Below are positions 25,307-32,579 of a DNA stretch of 64,000 nt, piece by piece (positions within the stretch are counted from its first letter, which is position 1; each line of letters starts with the position of its first letter). Source of the DNA: Rhodanobacter sp. L36 (lineage in GTDB: Bacteria > Pseudomonadota > Gammaproteobacteria > Xanthomonadales > Rhodanobacteraceae); contig NZ_LMUV01000011.1 of assembly GCF_009765755.1 (NCBI RefSeq), positions 1,033,576 through 1,097,575 of the forward strand, in the 5' to 3' direction. Position numbers and translations under genes: made by a program. The notes under the pieces are model-generated. The model did no database searches. It was not told the origin of the DNA and worked only from the letters and a program-made list of their open reading frames with translations.

Positions 25307-25984
25307 TCAGGCTTCCAACTGTGGCGGAACGGCTATACCCATAAATCTGGCAACCTTGTCGCCCGCCGGCTTTTCCACCGCATACAGCCCTGTCTTCCTG
25401 AAGTGGTCCAGCACGTCTTCCGAAGATATCTCACCCCTCACAAACTTATCTCTAAGGTGGATCGTCGCCTGGTCTCGAAACACGGGCCAGCCGAAACTCG
25501 TCACGTAGCGGAGCAAAGACTCCGAAACTTCAGTCAGCTCCACGAATGCTGCGCTTTTAACCTCCGGGGCGATCGAAGCGAGCGGCCAGCCGATATGGCA
25601 GTACTCGCTACACACGTGCCAGTGGCTAGCTATTTCACCCATCTTGGGAGTTTCGCAAGGTCTATCGATCTTCAACGCCTCGAGCATGATGCGCATGAAT
25701 TCGAAGTTGCCGTTGATTTCCTTCTGGTGCCCGCCTAGTTCATAGATTCGCTTCTCAACGCGCTTGAAAGATCTAATTTCATGCAGGTCACGCGCTTGTA
25801 TCTCTTGGTTGCGCAGCGAATACCAGTAGCTGACAGTCAGGCGCTCTATGGCAAACCTTAGCTCCAGAGCAGCGTAGGCGATTGCAGCGCAGTTATCGCC
25901 GCTTGAGCTTTCAGTGAGCCATGCTCGACCGCGTGCCAAATGATCTGCTGCTTCAGGCGAATACTGAGACTGTATGTTGATCAC
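25307..25984 (-). CDS. hypothetical cargo protein, possibly HEPN-like
   Basis: 225 residues from GTG 25984 (TTG 26008 also possible). The N-terminal ~100 residues are long helices with SGDNCAAIAYAALELRFAIERL and YWYSLRNQEIQARD. This recalls helical HEPN-type domains, but the canonical R-x4-6-H catalytic motif is not clear. The remainder holds HWHVCSEYCHIGWPL and a conserved-looking C-terminal region (FRKTGLYAVEKPAGDKVARFMGI). The DNA is AT-richer than core genes. A role in defence is only a guess from its location. Confidence 0.65.
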   Translation of the reverse strand: MINIQSQYSPEAADHLARGRAWLTESSSGDNCAAIAYAALELRFAIERLTVSYWYSLRNQEIQARDLHEIRSFKRVEKRIYELGGHQKEINGNFEFMRIMLEALKIDRPCETPKMGEIASHWHVCSEYCHIGWPLASIAPEVKSAAFVELTEVSESLLRYVTSFGWPVFRDQATIHLRDKFVRGEISSEDVLDHFRKTGLYAVEKPAGDKVARFMGIAVPPQLEA

Positions 25985-26158
25985 GAATGTGGTCCGAGTG
26001 ATGCACAATTTAAGGAGAAAATTCGAAGCCTACGATAGCTACGGGGGCGTCTCAGGGGTTCAGATTCGACCTGTAGCCGCTGCGGCGAACCCGGTGTACC
26101 GTATCGCCCGGGATGAGGTGTCACGCTCACACGCGTCACAACCGAACAGGGGACAGGG

Positions 26159-26380
26159 ATGAAACGATTGATCGCGACCTGCGTGGTGTCTGCCGTGCTG
26201 GCGAGCTGCGCCTCGCTGAAATGGTCCAAGCCAGACGGCGACTATTCCAACTTCGAGCAAGACAAGGCGCAGTGCGAGTACGACGTCGATCTGCACACGC
26301 AGAACGGCCCGTTCAATCCGTTCGCCACGCGGTCGCTGCTCGCAGAGTGCATGCGCGCTCGCGGGTATGTTCAGCAATAA
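26159..26380 (+). CDS. small lipoprotein
   Basis: 73 residues with a lipoprotein signal (VVSAVLASC, lipidated Cys17) and a mature part with LKWSKPDGDYSNFEQDKAQCEYD, three further cysteines and CMRARGYVQQ at the end. It resembles the short lipoproteins with a W-x-K...C-x-Y-x-x and MRARGY ending that occur in many proteobacteria. A clear ribosome site (GGGGACAGGG) precedes ATG 26159. It lies 11 bases before the membrane-protein gene, so they may be co-transcribed. Confidence 0.78.
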   Translation: MKRLIATCVVSAVLASCASLKWSKPDGDYSNFEQDKAQCEYDVDLHTQNGPFNPFATRSLLAECMRARGYVQQ

Positions 26381-26391
26381 GGGACGCACAA

Positions 26392-27156
26392 ATGGAAAGT
26401 CTGTATGGCGCAGTCATTGCCGTAGCCGGCGCAATCATCGTCGGTTACTTGGCGCACTTTGTCTCAGAAGACTACAGGCGCTTCCGCGACGGACAGACTT
26501 TGGCAGCCGCTCTCGCGGGAGAAATAGGATCTTTTCTGGAGGCCGTATCTCCGGTTCAATCCACCTTCCCATCGTTGGCGGAAATGTTCGACCGCGGGGA
26601 AAAACCGAACTTCCCCAGCTTTGAGTCGCCTGTTAATCCCGTGTTCGATGCCTGCGTTGAAAGGCTTGGACTCTTAGGACTGCAAAACGCAAAGGATGTC
26701 GCCTACGTTTATCAGCAGTTGGCCGCATTCAGAACCGGATTTAAATGGTTGTGTCTTGATAGCGATCGACTAGGTCCACGAGCGTGCGCAACAACGGTGA
26801 GGCTCTGCATTGAACGAGTCAAGTCGGCGGAAGATCGGGGAACACCACTGGTCTCAAGACTCATACATACCACCAAAATCCGGTACTCCCAATCCAGATT
26901 TTTCGCATTCGATACAACGTGGCCCAACGCTTGGCACCGGCTGGCTATGCTAGCCAGCATTGCTTGGGGCACATGCGCGGCCATCCTTCTGAACTGGGTC
27001 AAGATTGCCCAAGCGTATGCGGATCTAGTGAATAGTTGCCCCACCCTGTCGACCACGGTAATTATTCTCCTACCTATCACGCTCGTCTGGATCGCCTTGC
27101 TAGTCACACCGCCGCTTTGGGGATGGGTTAAACAAGGAAAAGTGACTCATGGGTAG
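26392..27156 (+). CDS. hypothetical three-helix membrane protein, cargo
   Basis: 254 residues from ATG 26392. One membrane helix lies at the N-terminus (about residues 5-24, GAVIAVAGAIIVGYLAHFV), then a 160-residue soluble region, then two membrane helices near the C-terminus (about 187-207 and 221-243). The soluble part has no recognised motif. Distinctly AT-richer than core genes. Last gene before the right end of the element; the architecture would fit a membrane-acting effector or superinfection-exclusion protein, but that is speculation. Confidence 0.7.
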   Translation: MESLYGAVIAVAGAIIVGYLAHFVSEDYRRFRDGQTLAAALAGEIGSFLEAVSPVQSTFPSLAEMFDRGEKPNFPSFESPVNPVFDACVERLGLLGLQNAKDVAYVYQQLAAFRTGFKWLCLDSDRLGPRACATTVRLCIERVKSAEDRGTPLVSRLIHTTKIRYSQSRFFAFDTTWPNAWHRLAMLASIAWGTCAAILLNWVKIAQAYADLVNSCPTLSTTVIILLPITLVWIALLVTPPLWGWVKQGKVTHG

Positions 27157-27183
27157 AATTGTGGATAGTACCGCCGGCCAAAC

Positions 27184-27208
27184 AAAAAAGCCCCTGAAAT
27201 CAGGGGCT
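27184..27208 (-). terminator. terminator of tRNA-Ser at the element's right end
   Basis: AGCCCCTGA (27189-27197) pairs with TCAGGGGCT (27200-27208) over a two-base centre. On the minus strand it is followed by a run of T (plus-strand A run 27184-27189). It lies 12 bases past the tRNA-Ser 3' end and inside the element, so the element supplies the tRNA's terminator. Confidence 0.85.
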
Positions 27209-27219
27209 TGATTCATAAT

Positions 27220-27234
27220 CTGGCGGAGAGAGCG
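27220..27234. repeat. right attachment repeat within tRNA-Ser
   Basis: CTGGCGGAGAGAGCG, the second copy of the 15-bp repeat at 12578. It covers the CCA end, discriminator, acceptor 3' strand and first bases of the T arm, plus one flanking base. The tRNA is left complete on the chromosome side. Confidence 0.88.
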
Positions 27235-27310
27235 GGATTCGAACCCGCGATACGTTTGACCGTATACACACTTTCCAGGCGTGCTCCTTCAACCACTCGG
27301 ACACCTCTCC
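27221..27310 (-). tRNA. tRNA-Ser(GGA)
   Basis: 90-nt class II tRNA with encoded CCA. The acceptor stem is GGAGAGG against the 3' CTCTCC followed by G and CCA. The anticodon loop CTGGAAA gives GGA (serine codons UCC/UCU), there is a long variable arm (TATACGGTCAAACGTATC) and the T loop GTTCGAATC. The 3' end is the integration target of the element. The upstream neighbour at 27351-27416 is a degenerate partial copy. Confidence 0.96.
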
Positions 27311-27350
27311 GCATAACTTTTCAGCACTACCGTACACAGAGCGGAATGGT

Positions 27351-27416
27351 CGATACGTTTGACCGTATACGCGACTCCAGACTTTCCCCGAACAATCACC
27401 GGGACATCTCTCCGCA
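27351..27416 (-). pseudogene. degenerate tRNA-Ser fragment
   Basis: Contains an exact 19-base copy of the variable-arm region (27352-27370 equals 27249-27267) followed by a diverged version of the anticodon and D-arm portion, ending in a near-copy of the tRNA 5' end (CATCTCTCCGCA). The T arm and acceptor 3' half are missing. It is probably a decayed tandem duplicate or a scar of an older integration event at the same tRNA. Confidence 0.72.
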
Positions 27417-27503
27417 TCACTCTCTTCGGCGAGCATCGGGCCCGACAAAGAAGCGGAAGGATAGCCGCAGGCCCCACGACAGGCAAGCGAGCAGGCCTTC
27501 ACT

Positions 27504-28265
27504 TCAGCCTGCGTCGGGCCTTGGCGTGGAAGGAGCAGGCAGTTCGATGCGATCGCCCTGGGCCGCGATGCGGTAGCCACGCGCGGCCAATGTCACGCCA
27601 TCGGCGACGCTGCCGTAGTGATACAGCAGCAATTGCGCACGCAACGTTTCATCGACGTATTCGCGCTCGAGATCATCGATGCCGCTGTGCGAGGGATTGC
27701 CCACCAGGCTGCAATCGTGGGCAATCGTTTCGCCGGTGGCGGAGTAGCGCGCGAGTACTTCGGGTATCGGGCGGGTGTCACCGGTGTACACAAAGCTGCC
27801 ATCGAGGGCCAGACCGTAGGACGTTCCAGGCACGTGATGCCGCGTGGGGAACACGTCGAACCACAGACCATCGAGCCAGAAACCGCGCGTGCATGGCACG
27901 AAGCGGAATGCTTCCCAGAAATTGACGCCGCCCTCGGCAAGCACGCCGGGATAATCGGCGACTCGCGTCTGCAGCCATGGAACCAGCGCCGCATGCGCCA
28001 ACAGCCGCGTCTTTCCGCGCAGGCGTTCGTCGAACCACAGCTTGATGAACAACTGTTCCAGCCCGGCTACATGATCCATATGCGTATGCGTGATGAATAC
28101 CGCAGCCGGTGGTGCGCCGTAAGCCGCCAGATAGCGATCGAGCGTATCCGGCCCGCAATCGATCAAGAGCATCGGCACGCCGTCGCGCTCGAGTACCGCG
28201 GCAGACGAACCGAGCGACACCGCGTGTGCGGCGCCGACGCCGAGAAAATGCAGATGCCAGTTCAT
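27504..28265 (-). CDS. MBL-fold metallo-hydrolase
   Basis: 253 residues with the beta-lactamase-fold metal site: THTHMDH (about residues 59-65), TRHHVPG (about 141-147), YTGDTRP (about 159-165) and a distal LLLYHYG. It resembles the RNase Z/phosphodiesterase-like branch (LHFLGVGAAHAVSLGSSA opening with ready metal ligands). Substrate unknown. It starts within the stop of the Kdo-kinase gene (28262-28265), so the two are translationally coupled. Confidence 0.9.
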   Translation of the reverse strand: MNWHLHFLGVGAAHAVSLGSSAAVLERDGVPMLLIDCGPDTLDRYLAAYGAPPAAVFITHTHMDHVAGLEQLFIKLWFDERLRGKTRLLAHAALVPWLQTRVADYPGVLAEGGVNFWEAFRFVPCTRGFWLDGLWFDVFPTRHHVPGTSYGLALDGSFVYTGDTRPIPEVLARYSATGETIAHDCSLVGNPSHSGIDDLEREYVDETLRAQLLLYHYGSVADGVTLAARGYRIAAQGDRIELPAPSTPRPDAG

Positions 28266-28990
28266 GCGGTCAGCGTACGTCCGTAACGATCGAGAAGGGG
28301 TTGCCAGATAGTGTGATCAAAAGCTGCTTCGCCCTCTCTCGCTGCACCAAGCTTGAGCAAGGAGCGGCGCAAGCGTTGCAGATTGTCCTGCTGCCAGCCA
28401 GTCTCGGGTTCACGAACACGACCGCGATCGAAGTCGATCAGATACAACCCGGTGGGGGCGATCATCACGTTGTGTGCGTTGAGGTCCGCGTGCCAGATCC
28501 CTTCACGATGGAAACGCGCGACCAGCGCGCCAACTTCTTCGGCGATCTCGCGATCGAAACGATTCCCTGAAATGTAGTCAGCCAGCGTCTTCGCGTCATC
28601 GATACGCCGGGTGATCAAATCGGCGCTGTAGAACAGGCCGTGACGACGGTAGCCCGCCACGACAGCGATTGGCCCAGGCAACGAACGCTCCGCGATGTGC
28701 GCGAGCAGGCGAAACTCGGCGAACGGTCGCGTGCGACTCGCGCCAGTCCACACATATCGATCAGCCATCAACGACGCGACCGCGCCGCCACGCCGATAGT
28801 GGCGCAGCACGCATTCACCCGCAGGCGTGTCGATGATCGCCACGCCACCCCGCCCACCGGATTCCAGCCGAAGCGCGCCACGTTCACGCCAGTAATCCGG
28901 CGTGAGCCATTCGCGCCCGACTTGTGGTGACACGGCGGCATCGAACAGAATCACGCCTTCCGCATCTTCGTGTGTGCGTTCCTGCATCAT
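28262..28990 (-). CDS. kdkA: 3-deoxy-D-manno-octulosonic acid kinase
   Basis: Phosphorylates the Kdo residue of the lipopolysaccharide inner core at position 4, using ATP; typical of organisms with a single Kdo such as Haemophilus and Xanthomonads. The protein (242 residues from ATG 28990; GTG 29008 is possible) has the small kinase catalytic loop IWHADLNAHNVMI and metal-binding LIDFDRGR, with upstream VLRHYRRGG lysine/arginine region. It is divergent from the heptosyltransferase gene by some 50 bases and overlaps the MBL gene downstream. Both neighbours support LPS core synthesis. Confidence 0.92.
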   Translation of the reverse strand: MMQERTHEDAEGVILFDAAVSPQVGREWLTPDYWRERGALRLESGGRGGVAIIDTPAGECVLRHYRRGGAVASLMADRYVWTGASRTRPFAEFRLLAHIAERSLPGPIAVVAGYRRHGLFYSADLITRRIDDAKTLADYISGNRFDREIAEEVGALVARFHREGIWHADLNAHNVMIAPTGLYLIDFDRGRVREPETGWQQDNLQRLRRSLLKLGAAREGEAAFDHTIWQPLLDRYGRTLTA

Positions 28991-29041
28991 CAGTGCTGCG
29001 AACTCCACCGCTCATTTCTCTGGCAATTCTAGCCCAAGCCC

Positions 29042-30082
29042 ATGACAGCCCCCGCTTCGATCTGCCTGCTGCGCACCTCGGCCATCGGCGACGTTACGCA
29101 TGTCGTGCCGCTGGTACGCACGCTGCAACAGGCGTGGCCGAACACGTCGCTCACCTGGATTGTCGGCAAGCTGGAACGCAAACTGGTCGGTGATCTCCCC
29201 GGCGTGGAATTCGTCACCTTCGACAAGTCGGCCGGATGGACAGGCATGCGCGCGGTGCACGTTGCATTGCGCGGACGACGTTTCGACGCGCTGCTGCAGA
29301 TGCAGGTGGCGTTGCGCTCGAACCTGCTGAGCATGGGCATACACGCCGAACGGCGCATCGGCTATGACCGCGCGCGTTCGAAAGACTTGCACGGCCTGGT
29401 CATCAACGAACGAATTCCCGAGCGCAGCGGCGAACACGTGCTCGATGCGATCGGCAGCTTCTGCGAACCGCTCGGTCTCAAGCAATCGAAAGTGCGCTGG
29501 GACATTCCCGTGCCTGACGAAGCGCTCGACTGGGCGGCCGAACAGCTGCCCGATACAGCGCCGACGCTCTTGGTCAGCCCCACGTCGAGCCACGAGCTGC
29601 GCAACTGGCGGCCCGATCGCTACGCGGCTGTAATGGACCACGCTACGATTCGTGGCTGGCGTGTAGTGCTCGTCGGTGGGCCATCGGCCGTTGAGCGCGA
29701 AATGGCCGATGCCGTGATCTCTTCGTGTCGCTCTGCGCCGATCGACCTGACCGGAAAGGACACGCTGAAAAAACTGCTGGCGTTGCTCGGCCGCGCGTCG
29801 TTGCTGCTTACGCCCGACTCCGGCCCGATGCACATCGCCAATGCCGCCGGTACCAAGGTGCTGGGCCTGCACGCCGCCAGCAATCCCGATCGCTCGGGCC
29901 CCTATTCCGACCGGCGCTGGTGCGTCAACAAGTACGACGAAGCGTCGCGCAAATATCTCGGCAAACCGGCCAGCGAGATCGCGTGGGGCACCAAGATCGA
30001 GAAGCCCGGCGTGATGGATTTGATCGCGGTCGACGACGTGATCGAACGCTTCGAAGCCGCCGCCCTCGCCATGCGATTGTAG
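29042..30082 (+). CDS. lipopolysaccharide heptosyltransferase (GT9)
   Basis: 346-residue GT9 glycosyltransferase that probably adds L-glycero-D-manno-heptose to Kdo. It shows ICLLRTSAIGDVTHVVPLVRTL at the start (catalytic Asp in AIGDV), the second-domain motif VSPTSSHELRNWRPDRYAAV and GPMHIANAAGTKVLGLHAAS for the ADP-heptose. Whether it is the first (WaaC) or second (WaaF) transferase is not settled by sequence alone; WaaC is favoured by kdkA adjacency. The stop codon TAG is the first part of the downstream hairpin repeat. Confidence 0.88.
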   Translation: MTAPASICLLRTSAIGDVTHVVPLVRTLQQAWPNTSLTWIVGKLERKLVGDLPGVEFVTFDKSAGWTGMRAVHVALRGRRFDALLQMQVALRSNLLSMGIHAERRIGYDRARSKDLHGLVINERIPERSGEHVLDAIGSFCEPLGLKQSKVRWDIPVPDEALDWAAEQLPDTAPTLLVSPTSSHELRNWRPDRYAAVMDHATIRGWRVVLVGGPSAVEREMADAVISSCRSAPIDLTGKDTLKKLLALLGRASLLLTPDSGPMHIANAAGTKVLGLHAASNPDRSGPYSDRRWCVNKYDEASRKYLGKPASEIAWGTKIEKPGVMDLIAVDDVIERFEAAALAMRL

Positions 30083-30154
30083 GAGCGCACCCTGTTCGCG
30101 AATGCTCTCCGTCACGTTGCGTAAGAGCATTCGCGCACAGGGTGCGCCTCTACA
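30079..30154. repeat. REP-like hairpin with GTAGGAGCGCACCCTG arms
   Basis: TGTAGGAGCGCACCCTG at 30079-30095 faces CAGGGTGCGCCTCTACA at 30138-30154. CGCGAATGCTCT pairs with AGAGCATTCGCG further inside, around a central loop near 30110-30124. Hairpins of this type with GTAGGAGCG ends are dispersed in Xanthomonad and pseudomonad genomes. It begins inside the heptosyltransferase stop codon and lies between convergent genes, where it may terminate or stabilise transcripts. Confidence 0.85.
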
Positions 30155-30163
30155 TGGCGGACG

Positions 30164-30562
30164 TCATACCGCTCGGTAATCCTGGTATGACTTTTCCTCG
30201 ACGAGCTCGGAGCCGAGCTTGAGGTTGATCTCTCGCTTGAAAGCCGCGCGTTCGTCGTTGCGGAAATACACCGCACGCGCCAGCTCGATGAATTCCTGAT
30301 CGAACGCCTGCGCGCGCTCCTTCATGCGAATCTTGTCCTCGATGTCCCACAGCAGTTCGTTCACCGCAAGCAAGCGCGCACGTTCATCGGCGATATCGGT
30401 TTGCGACGCCGTGCTGTTCGCCCACGTCGCGAGAAGCAACTCAAGTTCGTTGCGCACGTTGGCGAGTTTCGCATCGTCGGTAATGCGACGTGACTTGATC
30501 TCGAGGATGGTGATCTTGTCGATCAGTTCGCCGTAGGAAACGGGGGTCTGGATCAGGCTCAT
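30164..30562 (-). CDS. DUF6165 family protein
   Basis: 132-residue protein from ATG 30562 (frame open to 30643). It is almost all helix: IQTPVSYGELIDKITILEIKSRR near the start, LLAVNELLWDIEDKIRMKERA in the middle and the end KREINLKLGSELVEEKSYQDY. Members are found in proteobacteria near LPS genes and in glycosyltransferase clusters; no function is established to my knowledge. It is downstream of and in the same direction as the ammonia-lyase gene. Confidence 0.85.
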   Translation of the reverse strand: MSLIQTPVSYGELIDKITILEIKSRRITDDAKLANVRNELELLLATWANSTASQTDIADERARLLAVNELLWDIEDKIRMKERAQAFDQEFIELARAVYFRNDERAAFKREINLKLGSELVEEKSYQDYRAV

Positions 30563-30603
30563 CGCGTGTCTTCCGCTACAAAGGTTTGAATGGTTTGTCG
30601 CGT

Positions 30604-32496
30604 TCAGGACTGTCGGAACGCACCCTGCTGCACCAGTGCACACACCGTGCGCACGTCACCGTCCATGGCTCGGTCGCGATGCATGAAGGCGATGTGCTGG
30701 CGCAGGATTGCATGCGCATCGCGCACGCTGGTGCCGGCGTGGAAGTCGCCCGCAGTGGCGAGCGCCGAAGCAAGCTGTTGCACCTCGTCGACGAACTGCG
30801 CGTGTTGCGGATGATCCTCGCGCGGCGCGTTGGCGATCTTGCCCGCCAGTGCCTGCCAGCCTCCACGACTTGCCAGCCGGCGCGCCGCGTTCAACATGGC
30901 TTGGCGATAATCCAGCGCTTGCGCGGCGGTGTAGATTTCCAGCGCGATCACATGGCCGAGATCTTCCATCATCTCCAGCACGTGACGCGCTTCGTTCGCG
31001 CCCATCGATACGTGATCTTCCGCGTTGGCGCTGGTCGGAATCGAATACACGCTGGACGGATGCGCCCGCGTCGCCAGATCGTTGACCAGCGCAGCGGCCG
31101 TGTACTGCACGATCATGAAACCCGAATCCGTGCCGTCCTCGTTGCCGGTGAGGAAAGCCGGCAAGCCATCGTTCGTCGCCGAATCCACCAACTTGTTGAG
31201 GCGCCGTTCGGAGATCGAGGCGAGCACGGGAATCGCCGCCTTCACGTAGCTCATCGCCAGCGCCAGCGGCATGCCGTGGAAGTGGCCCGCGGATATCACC
31301 TGCTCCTCGATGAACTGCGCGTCGTCGTTGTCCGGGAAGATCAGCGGATTGTCGGTGACCGAATTCAGTTCGATATCGATCACGCGACACGCTTGCGCCC
31401 ACGCGTCGCGAACCGCACCGTGAACCTGCGGCATGCAGCGCAGGCTGTACGCATCCTGTGGCTGATGTTTTTTTCCGCCTCTGAATGGCATGAAGCGCTT
31501 GTAGAACGCTTCGCGTCCGTGCCGCTGATTGGCCGGCACCCAATCCCAGCTGATGTCGAAGCTGAGCGACTGATCATCCGGCTCGCTCCACGCATCGGCG
31601 CTCCACGACTTGAAGCGCGGCACCAGGTGATAAGGAATGTCGATGAGCGTGGAATTGCTGAGCAGATCGCGCACGTGCGCAGCGGTTTCCACCTGGCCGG
31701 GATGCGGACGCAACGCGTGTACTTCGGCGCGGAGCGCGCCACTGCGGCCCGCGAACGCGTCCAGCGTCATCGACGCAGCGAGGTCGGCGGTGTCGAGCAA
31801 CTGTTCCAGCGTGTCCAGCGCAAGCGCGGCCGTCGCCAGCATTTGCGCGGTGCCGTTGTTCAGCGCCAGACCTTCCTTGAAGGAGAGACGGATCGGCGCG
31901 AGTCCCGCACGCTTGAGTGCCTCGGCGCCATGCATGCGCTCGCCCTCGTAGAACGCTTCGCCGTCGCCCAGCAGCACGATGGCAAGGTGAGACAAGGGCG
32001 CGAGATCGCCGCTTGCGCCGACCGATCCCTTCTCCGGCACCACCGGCACCACGCCGGCGTTGAGCATCGCCGTCAAGGCTTCCAGTGTGCTCACGCGAAT
32101 GCCGGAATGCCCGCGCATCAGCGTGTTGATGCGGATCAACAGCATCGCACGCACCACGTCTTCGGCGAACGGTTTTCCCACGCAGACCGCGTGGGTGATG
32201 ATCAGGTTGTGCTGCAGTTCTTCCAGCAGCGTGCCTTCCGGCGCGTGCGGATTGCCGCCGGGTAATTCGTCACGCAGGCGATGCGCACCGAGCAGTTTGT
32301 CCGCATTGCTGCCGAAGCCGGTGGTGACGCCGTACGTCGGCTCGCCGCAACTGACCTTGTCGGCAAGGAAGTCCGCCGCGTGCTGCACGCGTTCGAGTTG
32401 TTTTCGGTTCAGTGCCACCGACGTACCGGATCGCGCGACGGCCACGAGTTGGGCGCGCGTCAGGCTGCTGCCGTCGAGAAGAATGGTGTTGCTCAC
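30604..32496 (-). CDS. MIO-type aromatic amino acid ammonia-lyase (HutH-like, extended)
   Basis: 630 residues from GTG 32496, preceded by GGAG. The MIO prosthetic group forms from Ala-Ser-Gly at about 161-163 (GSVGASGDLAPL). YGVTTGFG, HNLIITHA and LNNGTAQM are all present, so the active site is intact; the T-H pair in the selectivity position favours histidine over phenylalanine. HutH is normally about 510 residues; the extra length is mainly a 60-residue insert at about 285-345 (rich in Trp/Asp/Lys) before QDAYSLRCMPQVHG. No hutU, hutI or hutG gene is adjacent, so a catabolic role is unproven. Confidence 0.85.
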   Translation of the reverse strand: MSNTILLDGSSLTRAQLVAVARSGTSVALNRKQLERVQHAADFLADKVSCGEPTYGVTTGFGSNADKLLGAHRLRDELPGGNPHAPEGTLLEELQHNLIITHAVCVGKPFAEDVVRAMLLIRINTLMRGHSGIRVSTLEALTAMLNAGVVPVVPEKGSVGASGDLAPLSHLAIVLLGDGEAFYEGERMHGAEALKRAGLAPIRLSFKEGLALNNGTAQMLATAALALDTLEQLLDTADLAASMTLDAFAGRSGALRAEVHALRPHPGQVETAAHVRDLLSNSTLIDIPYHLVPRFKSWSADAWSEPDDQSLSFDISWDWVPANQRHGREAFYKRFMPFRGGKKHQPQDAYSLRCMPQVHGAVRDAWAQACRVIDIELNSVTDNPLIFPDNDDAQFIEEQVISAGHFHGMPLALAMSYVKAAIPVLASISERRLNKLVDSATNDGLPAFLTGNEDGTDSGFMIVQYTAAALVNDLATRAHPSSVYSIPTSANAEDHVSMGANEARHVLEMMEDLGHVIALEIYTAAQALDYRQAMLNAARRLASRGGWQALAGKIANAPREDHPQHAQFVDEVQQLASALATAGDFHAGTSVRDAHAILRQHIAFMHRDRAMDGDVRTVCALVQQGAFRQS

Positions 32497-32579
32497 GAAG
32501 TGCTCCAGACAGTGCCGCATGAATCCATGAAAAACGTCGCGATGCGATCAGCGATCGCGTCGACCGAACCGAAAATTCT

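Larger units (their letters stand above)
12578..27234. mobile_element. integrated satellite/prophage-like element at tRNA-Ser(GGA)
   Basis: 14.6-kb element bounded by the 15-bp direct repeat CTGGCGGAGAGAGCG at 12578-12592 and 27220-27234; the right copy is the 3' end of an intact tRNA-Ser gene. Contents in order: tyrosine integrase, small unknown gene, AlpA regulator, prim-pol/helicase, AbiJ-NTD4 protein, repeat tract, two leftward regulatory genes, eight rightward virion-like genes, then unknown cargo on both strands. No terminase, portal, major capsid, tail tube, holin or endolysin was recognised. The int-alpA-primase order recalls Gram-negative phage-inducible islands. Removing the element would place tRNA-Ser about 50 bases upstream of ffs, a plausible ancestral order. 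Confidence 0.88.

Noticed and set aside
30586..32265. Long plus-strand frame of 559 codons.
   Set aside because: Shadow of the ammonia-lyase gene on the other strand; composition follows codon-position GC bias, no domain.
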